Of a DNA stretch of 64,000 bases, positions 8,642 to 16,552 are shown piece after piece. The stretch is from contig NZ_RCUY01000005.1 in assembly GCF_003667575.1 (NCBI RefSeq), positions 558,001 to 622,000 of the forward strand, given 5' to 3'. The notes below the pieces were generated by a model. That model worked only from the letters and a program-made list of their open reading frames with translations, made no database searches and was not told the origin of the DNA. Position 1 is the first letter of the stretch. Each line of letters begins with the position of its first letter. Made by a program: the position numbers and the translations under genes. The stretch is from Mycetocola lacteus. GTDB taxonomy: Bacteria; Actinomycetota; Actinomycetes; Actinomycetales; Microbacteriaceae.

Positions 8642-10039
8642 ATGACGTCTCAGTCCACCCGCATCCCCACCGCCCCGCTGACCCTCGAAGACCTCCATCA
8701 GGCCGTCGCCGACGGGGCCATCGACACCGTGGTTGTTGCCATCACCGATCATCTGGGCAGGCTCCAGGGCAAACGCCTGGCCGCATCCACCTTTATTGCC
8801 GACACCAACCCTGCCGATGTTGAGGGGTGCGACTATCTGCTGGCCGTGGATGTGGACAACGCCCCTCAGGACGGCTACGCCTTCTCCAGCTGGGAAACCG
8901 GCTACGGCGATATCCTGTTCCGGCCCGATCTTGCAACGCTGCGGATCGCCCCCTGGCTCGAACGGACGGCCATCGTCCAGGCCGATGTTCTGCTGCCCTC
9001 ACAGGCACCGGCTCGGGTGTCTCCCCGGCAAATCCTGCGGGCCCAGATCGCGCGCCTCGCCGAGCTGGGATATGCCGCGCATCTGGGCACCGAGCTGGAG
9101 TTTTTGCTCTTCGACGACTCCTACGAACAGGCCTGGGATCGCCAGTACGCCGGACTCACCCCCACCGGACGCTACAACATCGACTACTCGCTGCTGGCCA
9201 CCAGCCGGGTGGAACCGCTGATCTCGGCGATCCGCGCGGGAATGGCCGGGGCCGGGCTGATCGTCGAATCGTCAAAGGGTGAGTGTCACCGCGGACAGCA
9301 TGAGATTACGTTCCGCTACCGCGACGCGCTGCGTGCCTGCGACGACCACGTCATCTACAAAAACGGTGCGCGGGAGATCGCCGCCGCGCACGGTCAGGCG
9401 CTCACATTTATGGCCAAGTTTGATCAGGAGGAGGGCAACTCGTGTCACATCCACTTCAGCCTGACCACGCTCGATGGCACGCCGGTGTCCGCCGGGACCG
9501 GACCCCACGGGTTCTCCCCCGTCCTCAGCCGCATGCTTGCCGGGCAGCTGGCGACCCTCGCCGAACTCACCTACTTTTTCGCCCCGACCATCAACTCCTA
9601 TAAACGTTTTGTCGAGGGGAGTTTTGCCCCGACCTCGATCGGCTGGGGCATCGACAATCGCACCTGCGCCTACCGCGTCGTGGGCCACGGTGGCGGACTG
9701 CACGTGGAAAACCGGGTGGGTGGGGGCGATGTGAATCCGTATCTGGCCGCGGCCGCGCTGATCGCCGGCGCGATTCACGGACTCACCACGGATATCCCGC
9801 TGCCCGATCCGGTCGAGGGCAACGCGTATCTGGTGGCCCGAACCGAGGATTCAGGCCTGGACACCCTCCCGGGAAGCCTCGCCGAGGCGCGTACCCTGCT
9901 GGATCGCAGTACCCTCGCCCGAGCGGCCTTTGGCAACGACGTCGTTGACCACTATGTCCATACCGCCGATCTTGAACTTGCCGCCCATGCCGCAACCGTC
10001 ACCGATTGGGAGCGCCGCCGTGGCTTCGAACGTCTCTGA
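8642..10039 (+). CDS. glutamine synthetase-like gamma-glutamylamine ligase (GlnA3/GlnA4 type)
   Basis: 465 residues from the ATG at 8642 (CGGAGA upstream), 31 bases after the permease. It has the GS-fold motifs: LGTELEFLLF near 145-155, GECHRGQHEITFRYRD near 215-230, HIHFSL, and NRTCAYRVVG. The flexible family replaces ammonia by an amine, forming a gamma-glutamyl amide from glutamate, ATP and the amine. In Streptomyces, relatives act on polyamines (GlnA3) or ethanolamine (GlnA4). The ethanolamine-type permease upstream favours ethanolamine here; that is an inference. The gene overlaps the next one by 20 bases. Confidence 0.85.
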   Translation: MTSQSTRIPTAPLTLEDLHQAVADGAIDTVVVAITDHLGRLQGKRLAASTFIADTNPADVEGCDYLLAVDVDNAPQDGYAFSSWETGYGDILFRPDLATLRIAPWLERTAIVQADVLLPSQAPARVSPRQILRAQIARLAELGYAAHLGTELEFLLFDDSYEQAWDRQYAGLTPTGRYNIDYSLLATSRVEPLISAIRAGMAGAGLIVESSKGECHRGQHEITFRYRDALRACDDHVIYKNGAREIAAAHGQALTFMAKFDQEEGNSCHIHFSLTTLDGTPVSAGTGPHGFSPVLSRMLAGQLATLAELTYFFAPTINSYKRFVEGSFAPTSIGWGIDNRTCAYRVVGHGGGLHVENRVGGGDVNPYLAAAALIAGAIHGLTTDIPLPDPVEGNAYLVARTEDSGLDTLPGSLAEARTLLDRSTLARAAFGNDVVDHYVHTADLELAAHAATVTDWERRRGFERL

Positions 10040-10886
10040 TCCGTCCCGCGTGCCTGGAGACTCGACGGCCACACCGGCGCGTCCCCGGATCGGCATTACC
10101 GGATACCGCGAACGAGCATCCTGGGGAGACTGGTCCACGGGTGCCGTGCTTGTGCCCGAGACCTATGTCGACGCCGTCGCCCATGCGGGCAGGCTCCCGC
10201 TGCTCCTCGCCCCGGGACTGCCCGGAGACCCGGCCGACTACCTGGATGGACTCGACGGGCTGGTGATCGCCGGCGGACCCGACATCACCCCGCTCAGTTA
10301 TGGTGCCCCCACCCATCCGGCCACCCGCAGCCAGATCCGCCGCGACGCCCTGGACCTACGGCTCTGCGCGTCCGCCCTGGGGCGGGATCTTCCGCTGCTG
10401 GGGATCTGCCGTGGTGCCCAGGTGCTCAACGTGGTACGCGGCGGCACCCTGCACCAGCACATCCCCGACCTCGCGGACTCCCGAATCCCCGGCACGAACG
10501 GGGCCGCAGCCGCGGCCCGACATGAGCACCGTGACACCATCGCAACCTATCGGTCGGTTCCGATTACAACCGAACCCGAGACGCGGGCGCGCACACTCCT
10601 GGGGGCCGGGCTCAAGGTGCCCTGCTACCACCATCAGGCCATCGACGCGGTAGGGCACGGTCTCACGGTGAGTGCCCGCGCCGATGACGGCACGATCGAG
10701 GCGGTTGAGGACCCCACCGGGCGCTTCGTGTTTGCCGTGCAGTTCCATCCCGAAATCGCCCAGGAGCAGCCCGAGCTGCGCGAACCGTTTCGTGCGCTGG
10801 TGCGTGCGGCCCGAGGGTTCGCCCTGTCCCAAGCTGCGGATTCTGCACCGCGGCCGCTCCCCACAGTCCGGAAGGTGTCACGATGA
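10020..10886 (+). CDS. class I glutamine amidotransferase-like gamma-glutamyl amide hydrolase (PuuD type)
   Basis: 288 residues from a GTG at 10020 (GGGAG about seven bases upstream), overlapping the ligase gene. The triad is visible: Cys in LGICRGAQVLN, and His and Glu in VQFHPEIAQE. The YHHQAID element is typical of the PuuD/peptidase C26 group. Such enzymes cleave the gamma-glutamyl bond of an oxidised intermediate, releasing glutamate and the amino acid product; from ethanolamine that would be glycine. The ATGA overlap with the aldehyde dehydrogenase gene indicates translational coupling. Confidence 0.9.
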   Translation: MASNVSDPSRVPGDSTATPARPRIGITGYRERASWGDWSTGAVLVPETYVDAVAHAGRLPLLLAPGLPGDPADYLDGLDGLVIAGGPDITPLSYGAPTHPATRSQIRRDALDLRLCASALGRDLPLLGICRGAQVLNVVRGGTLHQHIPDLADSRIPGTNGAAAAARHEHRDTIATYRSVPITTEPETRARTLLGAGLKVPCYHHQAIDAVGHGLTVSARADDGTIEAVEDPTGRFVFAVQFHPEIAQEQPELREPFRALVRAARGFALSQAADSAPRPLPTVRKVSR

Positions 10887-12292
10887 CCGAGCCCACGTCG
10901 CATGAGACGATCCTGATTAATCCCGCAACCGGGCATGAGTTTATTCGGGTACCGCACCGCAGCATCGACGACACCAACCAGGTCATCGCCGAATCGGTGC
11001 GCGCCGGGGTCTCCTGGCGAGCGCTCTCCGCGGCCGAACGCGGCCGCCTGCTGGCCCGTTTTGCCCGGGCGATTGCCGCGGACCGCGAACATCTGGCCAC
11101 CCTCACGATGACCGAGGCCGGGCATCCGATCACCGCGGCCCGCGCCGAGGCAGATCAGGTGCGGGACGTGTTCGCATATTTTGCCGGTGCCCCCGAGCGT
11201 CATCTCGGCACCCAGATTCCGGTGGCCGGGGGTACCGCGATCACCTTCCGCGAACCGCTCGGAGCGGTGGGGATCATCGCTCCCTGGAATTTCCCGCTGC
11301 CCATCGCCGCCTGGGGTACGGCCCCCGCCCTGGCCGCCGGCAACACGGTGGTGCTGAAACCGGCCGAACTGACCCCGCTGGGGGCGCTTCGGCTCGAACA
11401 TCTGGCAAGCGAGGCGGGGCTTCCCGACGGCGTGTTTCGGGTGGTTACCGGATCGGGGGCGGTGCTGGGTGACCACCTGGCGCGGCATCCCGATGTCGCC
11501 AAGATTATCTTTACCGGGTCCACCGCGACCGGTGCCCGGGTGCTCGCGGCGGCCGCCGAGCACATCAAACCGGTCACCCTCGAGCTGGGTGGACACAACG
11601 CGAGCATCGTGTTCTCCGACGCCAACCTGGCCGCGGCAGCCGCAGCCACCCCGTCCGGGGCGTTGGATAACGCCGGACAGGACTGCTGCGCCCGATCGAG
11701 GGTCTATGTTCAGCGCCCGGTATTCGAGCGGTTTGTGGACCTGCTGATTCCCGCGATGGACGCGCTCCGGGTGGGCGATCCCCTCGACCCCCGCACGCAG
11801 CTGGGTCCCCTGATCTCCGCCGCCCACCGGAATCGTGTGGCGGCACTGGTCACCAACGACATTCCGGTGGTCTATCGCGGCCAGGTGCCCCAAGACTCGG
11901 GATTCTGGTTCCCGCCCACGGTGTTGGCTCCGCCCCCACACCACCCGATCCTGGATGCCGAGGTGTTTGGGCCGGTGTTCTCGCTCCTCCCGTTTGACAC
12001 CGAGGACGAGGTGATTGAGCGCGTCAACAACACCCCATACGGCCTGGCCGGTTCGATCTGGACCCGGGATGGTGCCCGCGGTCTGCGCATGGCACGCGCA
12101 CTCCACGTGGGCAATCTGTCGATCAACTCGCAGACCGCCGTGCGCTATCAGACACCGTTTGGCGGGATGAAACACTCGGGGCTCGGTCGCGAACTCGGAC
12201 CGGACGCCCTCGATGCGGTGACCGAGGTCAAAACCGTGTTTATCAGCCACGACGGTCCCCACCCTTCCACCCAGCGAAATGAGGAATTATGA
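10883..12292 (+). CDS. NAD(P)-dependent aldehyde dehydrogenase
   Basis: 469 residues, standard ALDH length. Catalytic Cys lies in NAGQDCCARSR, the general-base Glu in TLELGGHNASIV, the cofactor-binding FTGSTATG precedes them, and PWNFPLPI is present. Coupled by ATGA overlaps to genes on both sides. In the operon it would oxidise a gamma-glutamyl aldehyde to the acid, the step PuuC-like enzymes perform in the putrescine route. The ending FGGMKHSGLGRELG is typical. The exact substrate is inferred. Confidence 0.93.
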   Translation: MTEPTSHETILINPATGHEFIRVPHRSIDDTNQVIAESVRAGVSWRALSAAERGRLLARFARAIAADREHLATLTMTEAGHPITAARAEADQVRDVFAYFAGAPERHLGTQIPVAGGTAITFREPLGAVGIIAPWNFPLPIAAWGTAPALAAGNTVVLKPAELTPLGALRLEHLASEAGLPDGVFRVVTGSGAVLGDHLARHPDVAKIIFTGSTATGARVLAAAAEHIKPVTLELGGHNASIVFSDANLAAAAAATPSGALDNAGQDCCARSRVYVQRPVFERFVDLLIPAMDALRVGDPLDPRTQLGPLISAAHRNRVAALVTNDIPVVYRGQVPQDSGFWFPPTVLAPPPHHPILDAEVFGPVFSLLPFDTEDEVIERVNNTPYGLAGSIWTRDGARGLRMARALHVGNLSINSQTAVRYQTPFGGMKHSGLGRELGPDALDAVTEVKTVFISHDGPHPSTQRNEEL

Positions 12293-13074
12293 CCCACTCT
12301 CCCACCCCGATTGCCCGACTTCACGGACGCGTGGCCGTGATCACCGGCGGTGCCAGCGGGATCGGCCTGGCCAGCGCAACCCGGCTGGCATCCGAGGGTG
12401 CCCAAGTGGTCATCGCGGACATCGATCCGCTGGCCGGGACCCGCGCCGCCACCGCACTGAACGGCCTGTTTGTGCCCACCGATGTGAGCCGCGAGGACGA
12501 TATGGCCCACCTGTATCGGGTGGCCGCCGACACCTACGGCGGCGTGGACATCGCGTTTCACAACGCCGGGATCTCCCCGGCCTCCGATGGGCTGATCGAG
12601 GAGACCACGCTCGAGGCGTGGATTCGAGTACAGACGATCAACCTGACCTCGGTGTTTCTCGGCTGCAAGCACGCGCTGCCCTACCTGCGTGAGCGCGGCG
12701 GCGGATCCATCATCAATACCGCCTCGTTTGTGGCGGTGCTGGGGGCTGCTACCTCGCAGATTTCCTACACCGCGAGCAAGGGCGGGGTGCTGGCCCTCAG
12801 CCGGGAACTCGGGGTGCAGTATGCGCGCGAGGGCATCCGGGTTAACGCGCTGTGCCCGGGGCCGGTCAATACCCCGCTCCTCCAGTCACTGTTTGCCGAG
12901 AACCCGGCCGAGGCTGCGCGACGCCTCATCCATGTGCCCACCGGACGCTTCGCCGAGCCCGAGGAGATCGCCGCGGCGGTTGCATTCCTCGCCAGCGATG
13001 ATTCGCGGTTCATCACCGCGAGCACGTTCCTGGTGGACGGAGGGATCTCCGCTGCCTATGTAACCCCGGAATAG
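12289..13074 (+). CDS. short-chain dehydrogenase/reductase
   Basis: 261 residues of a classical SDR: TGGASGIG nucleotide motif near residue 20, NAG near 90, catalytic Ser-Tyr-Lys as S...YTASK, and the PGPVNTPL loop. It overlaps the aldehyde dehydrogenase by ATGA and ends the operon before a strong hairpin. An alcohol-to-aldehyde oxidation of gamma-glutamyl-ethanolamide is the step otherwise missing from the pathway, so that role is proposed. Homology alone says only SDR, often annotated as 3-oxoacyl-ACP reductase-like. Confidence 0.9.
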   Translation: MTHSPTPIARLHGRVAVITGGASGIGLASATRLASEGAQVVIADIDPLAGTRAATALNGLFVPTDVSREDDMAHLYRVAADTYGGVDIAFHNAGISPASDGLIEETTLEAWIRVQTINLTSVFLGCKHALPYLRERGGGSIINTASFVAVLGAATSQISYTASKGGVLALSRELGVQYAREGIRVNALCPGPVNTPLLQSLFAENPAEAARRLIHVPTGRFAEPEEIAAAVAFLASDDSRFITASTFLVDGGISAAYVTPE

Positions 13075-13085
13075 GCCGGAGAATA

Positions 13086-13123
13086 GCGCGGGCCCGGATG
13101 CGTGGATGCATCCGGGCCCGCGT
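13086..13123. terminator. strong bidirectional hairpin between SDR and pfkA
   Basis: A 16-bp stem (13086-13101 with 13108-13123, one G-U pair) with a six-base loop lies between convergent genes. There is no clear T run on either side, but its position and strength fit a shared terminator. Confidence 0.75.
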
Positions 13124-13136
13124 GCTGCGTGATCGG

Positions 13137-14165
13137 CTAGCCGAAGAGGATGGCGGCCTCGTCGTAGCGGTCCTGCGGAACGGTCTTCAAACCGCCCAGG
13201 GCATCCTGGAAGGGCACGTGCACCAGCTCGGTACCGCGCAGGGCGATCATGGTGCCCCACTGCTTGGCCACGGCCGAGTCGATCGCGGCCATACCCAGGC
13301 GGGTGGCCAGCACGCGGTCATAGGCGCTGGGCACGCCGCCGCGCTGGATGTGGCCGAGCACGGTGGCGCGGGTTTCGATGCCGGTGCGCTCCTCGATGAT
13401 CGGGGCCAGCACATCGGCGATACCGCCCAGGCGCGGACGGTTGAAGGCGTCCAGGCCCTTCTCCGAGTGTGCGGTTTCCATGGTGTCCAGGGTGAAGCCC
13501 TCGGACACCACCACGATCGGGGCACGGCCGCGGTTATTGGCAGATTCGACCCACTCGACGATCTGATCGATCGACTGCGGCTGCTCGGGCATCAGGATCG
13601 CGTGAGCACCCGCGGCCATGCCGGAGTGCAGGGCGATCCAGCCCACGTGACGGCCCATGACCTCCACCACCATGCAGCGTCGGTGCGAGTCACCGGTGGT
13701 GCGCAGGCGGTCGATGGCCTCGGTGGCAATCTCCACGGCGGTATCAAAACCAAACGAGTAGTCGGTGGCGTCCAGGTCGTTGTCGATGGTCTTGGGGACA
13801 CCCACGATGTTCAGACCGGCGTCGGTGAGGCGCTTGGCCGCGGCCAGGGTGCCCTCGCCGCCGATCGCGATCACCGCGTCCATGCCGAGACGATCCATGG
13901 TGACCCGGATGTTTTCGGGACCACCGTTGGGGCCGTCGAAGGGGTTGGTGCGGCTGGTGCCGAGAACGGTGCCACCCTGCTTGGAAAGGCCGCGTACGTC
14001 GTGGCGGGTCAGGGGATACACATCACCCTCTACCAGGCCACGCCATCCGTCACGAATCCCCAGGAACTCCTGGCCGTGGACGGCGGTGCCCTTGAGCACC
14101 GCTCCGCGAATCACGGCGTTGAGTCCGGGGCAGTCGCCACCGCTGGTGAGCACACCAATTCTCAT
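13137..14165 (-). CDS. pfkA: ATP-dependent 6-phosphofructokinase
   Basis: 342 residues from the ATG at 14165 (MRIGVLTSGGDCPGLN), preceded on its strand by GGGAAG. The earlier in-frame start would add residues outside the family. Motifs: GGDCPGLNAVIRG, IGGEGTLAAAKRL (phosphate-donor site of the actinobacterial PfkA group), PKTIDNDLDATD with the catalytic Asp, MGRHVGWIAL, and GHIQRGGVPSAYDRVLATR. It commits glycolysis by phosphorylating fructose 6-phosphate at C1 in the cytosol. The donor (ATP rather than pyrophosphate) is inferred from similarity to mycobacterial PfkA. Confidence 0.95.
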   Translation of the reverse strand: MRIGVLTSGGDCPGLNAVIRGAVLKGTAVHGQEFLGIRDGWRGLVEGDVYPLTRHDVRGLSKQGGTVLGTSRTNPFDGPNGGPENIRVTMDRLGMDAVIAIGGEGTLAAAKRLTDAGLNIVGVPKTIDNDLDATDYSFGFDTAVEIATEAIDRLRTTGDSHRRCMVVEVMGRHVGWIALHSGMAAGAHAILMPEQPQSIDQIVEWVESANNRGRAPIVVVSEGFTLDTMETAHSEKGLDAFNRPRLGGIADVLAPIIEERTGIETRATVLGHIQRGGVPSAYDRVLATRLGMAAIDSAVAKQWGTMIALRGTELVHVPFQDALGGLKTVPQDRYDEAAILFG

Positions 14166-14349
14166 CGAATCACTTCCCTTGCGCGCAATAGTTTGACCCG
14201 ATGCCCGAGGGTGCTGGCCCAACGGCGGGTCGGTGAGGTCAACACCCTGTTGCCCTCACCAACGAGCGTATCGGTTTGCCGGAACCCCGGGCACCGGCCC
14301 ATGACGATTGGGAATCTGTGCATGGCGCATGCGGGGTTAGAATCGGGGC

Positions 14350-14607
14350 ATGGATTACACACCCGAAGCCGGCCAGGTCACGATGTTTTCGACGTCCTGG
14401 TGCGGATACTGCCAGCGTCTGAAGACCCAGCTCACCTCGGCCGGAATCGGCTATCAGGAGATCAACATCGAGGAGGTCCCGGGCACCGCGGAACTCGTCG
14501 CCGAACTCAACGGCGGTAACCAGACCGTGCCGACCCTGATCTTCCCCGACGGCACCGCCGCGACCAACCCCTCGCTGATCGAGGTCAAGGCGCGCCTCGG
14601 CGCCTAA
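14350..14607 (+). CDS. mycoredoxin-type glutaredoxin
   Basis: 85 residues, single thioredoxin fold. The redox motif CGYC occupies residues 18-21 in MFSTSWCGYCQRLK, as in mycoredoxin-1, which reduces mycothiol mixed disulphides in actinobacteria. The cis-proline region (GGNQTVPTLIFPDG) is present. Divergent from pfkA with about 180 bp between; a strong hairpin ends the transcript 16 bases after the stop. Confidence 0.92.
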   Translation: MDYTPEAGQVTMFSTSWCGYCQRLKTQLTSAGIGYQEINIEEVPGTAELVAELNGGNQTVPTLIFPDGTAATNPSLIEVKARLGA

Positions 14608-14623
14608 GTCGCACCCCCTTCTC

Positions 14624-14659
14624 CGGCGGGGCATCCACCATCCGGTGGGTGTCCCGCCG
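14624..14659 (+). terminator. 16-bp hairpin after the glutaredoxin gene
   Basis: A 16-bp stem with an ATCC loop (14624-14639 with 14644-14659, two G-U pairs). No T tract follows, common for GC-rich actinobacterial terminators. It separates the glutaredoxin transcript from the reverse-transcriptase locus promoter. Confidence 0.75.
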
Positions 14660-14671
14660 AGTGCTTCCCCC

Positions 14672-14700
14672 TTGTCCGGGTCCGACCCAGCGGCTAGCCT
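14672..14700 (+). promoter_or_regulatory. sigma70-like promoter of the retron-like RNA
   Basis: TTGTCC (14672-14677), a 17-base spacer and TAGCCT (14695-14700) form a plausible housekeeping promoter. A start about seven bases after the -10 element falls at about 14707, only a few bases before the inverted repeat beginning at 14711. That is the position expected for a retron non-coding RNA promoter. Confidence 0.55.
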
Positions 14701-14710
14701 GTACACACCC

Positions 14711-14895
14711 CGGCGGCAGCGCGGGGAACCGGTCGAGAACGGGAGGGCACACCATGCGTTGCTCCCTTCCGCTCCGGGGTAACCCCGGGGACCGCAAACC
14801 GAGTACCACCACGCGCCCCGAGTGCCCGCCGACGCTTCGCGTCGCACCGCACACGGCCGCCTCAACCGGTCGATCGCTCCCCCGCGCTGCCGCCG
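14711..14895 (+). ncRNA. candidate retron msr-msd RNA with a1/a2 repeat
   Basis: A perfect 16-bp inverted repeat, CGGCGGCAGCGCGGGG (14711-14726) and its complement (14880-14895), closes a 185-nt segment that ends 25 bases before the reverse transcriptase start. Inside are several short hairpins: GGGAG/CTCCC (14741-14766), CCGGGG-TAA-CCCCGG (14774-14788) and CGACGC-TTC-GCGTCG (14830-14844). ACCGGT also occurs just inside each arm and can extend the pairing. This is the layout of retron a1-msr-msd-a2 RNA. The branching guanosine and the msr/msd border cannot be assigned by eye. No alternative gene in this 313-bp gap looks coding. Confidence 0.6.
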
Positions 14896-14920
14896 ATCGG
14901 GCTCCTTTTCGCGGCGGATC

Positions 14921-16507
14921 GTGATGGGCAGACCTGCCGGGCACACCCCCGCGCCCTCGCTCGCCGCGGTGGCCGATTCGCTGGCCGCCGCGTTCCTGGC
15001 GGCGGCGCATCCGAAACCTGCTCGCGACCGGGACCCAGCGCAAGGCTCGGATCCCACCGGAGATCGGGAGGCGGCATCAGGCCCGGCCCCCACCCAAAAC
15101 CAAGACGCTCCGCAGGGCCAGGATTCCACGCAAGGCACGGACCTCACGGGAGACCGAGATCCCGCTTTCACAATCGCGTGGACGCGGTCGGTGCTGATCG
15201 CCGCCGGGGCCGATGTGCTCGGTGCCCGCCGACGATGGTTACCGGGACTGGTGTCCGCTGTGCTGGCCGCGTACCCGCGGGCACCGTTCGACCGTCCCCG
15301 GGAACTCGGACGCTGGATTGCCCAGAGCGCCGAACTCACCGCCGCCGCCGAGCAGGCGGCGGCCGCGGGCCGACACCTCGTCCTGGTCCGGCACGCCCTG
15401 TATGAGATCCCCGCCGCACACGGTGCCGGGGCCGCCGGCGAACGCCCCGCATCATCCGGGGCCGAGGTTCTCGCGCGGGAACCCGCGAGCCGCCGTCCGC
15501 GCACCCCCGCCGATCTTGCCCGGCTGCTCGGGCTCGACGCGGGTGAGCTGGACTGGTTTGCCGATCTGCGCGGATGGAACCGGCTGGCCCCCGGCACAAA
15601 GCTGCATCACTACCGATATGAGTGGCGCTCACGTCCGGGACGGGTCCCGCGGCTTCTGGAAGTCCCCGGGCAGCGGCTCATGTATCTGCAACGGCAGCTG
15701 ATCGCCGAGGTCTATACCGATCTGCCGGTGCATCCGGCGGCCCACGGGTTTGTGTCCGGCCGGTCGGCGATCACCGGTGCCGCGGTTCATGCCGGATCCC
15801 ACGTGGTGATCGGCATGGACCTCACCACGTTTTTCGCCCGGGTCACCCGCGGCCAGATTCACGCCGGACTGTGCCGGCAGGGCTGGGGTGAGGCCCTGGT
15901 ACCGATCCTTGCCGGGCTGGGGACCCATGCAGTCCCGCCCGCGGTGATTCGCGCGATGCCGCCCGGGGGCGATCCCGGGGAACGGCAGGCGCTCGCGGCG
16001 GCGCTGCGGATCCCCCACCTCCCGCAGGGTGCCCCCACCTCGCCGCTGCTGGCGAACCTGGCGATGCATCGGCTGGATGAGCGGCTCACCGGCTGGGCCA
16101 ACGCCGTGGGAGCCCGCTACACCCGGTACGCCGACGACCTGACCTTCAGCGGTGATACCCGACTGGCAGCCCGGTCGGATGCGTTCATCCGCGGCGTCGA
16201 GGCGATCGTGACCGATTCGGGCCAGCGGATCAACCCCCGCAAAACCCGGGTGCGTCCGCGGGGCACGAGTCAGCGGGTCACCGGGATCGTGGTCAATGAG
16301 CATCCGGCGATGGATCGGCACGCCTATGACCGGCTGCGCGCGATCCTGCACAACTGCGCCCGCACCGGTCCCGAGGCCCAAAACCGCGACCGGCATCCAC
16401 ACTTTCGTTTGCATCTGCTCGGCCGAATCAACTGGGCCATCGCCCTCACCCCCGAGCGGGCGCCCGGCCTGTGGCGGCTCTGGGACGCGATCGAGTGGAC
16501 GGACTAG
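14921..16507 (+). CDS. retron-type reverse transcriptase with N-terminal extension
   Basis: About 528 residues from GTG 14921 (or ATG 14924) behind GGCGGA; a GTG at 14822 would run through the a2 repeat and is rejected. Numbered from the ATG: residues 1 to about 190 are an unrecognised extension with an Asp/Gln/Pro-rich linker near 30-80. The polymerase follows with HYRYEWRSRPGRVPRLLEVPG, AAHGFVSGRS, catalytic Asp299 (GMDLTTFF), QGAPTSPLLANLA, YADD at 402-405 and the retron-associated VTG at 452-454. The retron NAxxH element is GAAVH (285-289), so its Asn is replaced. No maturase or endonuclease domain is visible. The gene is alone between terminators, with no separate effector. Confidence 0.88.
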   Translation: MMGRPAGHTPAPSLAAVADSLAAAFLAAAHPKPARDRDPAQGSDPTGDREAASGPAPTQNQDAPQGQDSTQGTDLTGDRDPAFTIAWTRSVLIAAGADVLGARRRWLPGLVSAVLAAYPRAPFDRPRELGRWIAQSAELTAAAEQAAAAGRHLVLVRHALYEIPAAHGAGAAGERPASSGAEVLAREPASRRPRTPADLARLLGLDAGELDWFADLRGWNRLAPGTKLHHYRYEWRSRPGRVPRLLEVPGQRLMYLQRQLIAEVYTDLPVHPAAHGFVSGRSAITGAAVHAGSHVVIGMDLTTFFARVTRGQIHAGLCRQGWGEALVPILAGLGTHAVPPAVIRAMPPGGDPGERQALAAALRIPHLPQGAPTSPLLANLAMHRLDERLTGWANAVGARYTRYADDLTFSGDTRLAARSDAFIRGVEAIVTDSGQRINPRKTRVRPRGTSQRVTGIVVNEHPAMDRHAYDRLRAILHNCARTGPEAQNRDRHPHFRLHLLGRINWAIALTPERAPGLWRLWDAIEWTD

Positions 16508-16516
16508 GACGCACAA

Positions 16517-16539
16517 ACGCCCCGGCAAAACCGGGGCGT
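16517..16539. terminator. bidirectional terminator after the reverse transcriptase
   Basis: A 9-bp stem ACGCCCCGG/CCGGGGCGT with a CAAAA loop, followed by GTGTGTTTG. It lies between the convergent reverse transcriptase and small membrane protein genes. Confidence 0.75.
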
Positions 16540-16552
16540 GTGTGTTTGCGAA

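Noticed and set aside
10634-12262. 542-codon open frame antisense to the hydrolase and aldehyde dehydrogenase genes
   Set aside because: No recognisable protein features; the sense strand encodes coupled enzymes.
14624-14659. The 16-bp hairpin as part of the retron RNA
   Set aside because: It lies upstream of the promoter-like elements and 16 bases after the glutaredoxin stop; a terminator is the simpler explanation.
14822-14920. Upstream GTG start for the reverse transcriptase
   Set aside because: It would translate through the a2 repeat and lacks a ribosome-binding site; the GTG/ATG at 14921/14924 sits behind GGCGGA and just after the RNA element.
14921-16507. Group II intron maturase or diversity-generating retroelement RT
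   Set aside because: No maturase X or HNH domain, no intron RNA ends, and no template/variable repeat pair was seen; VTG and RNA layout favour a retron.
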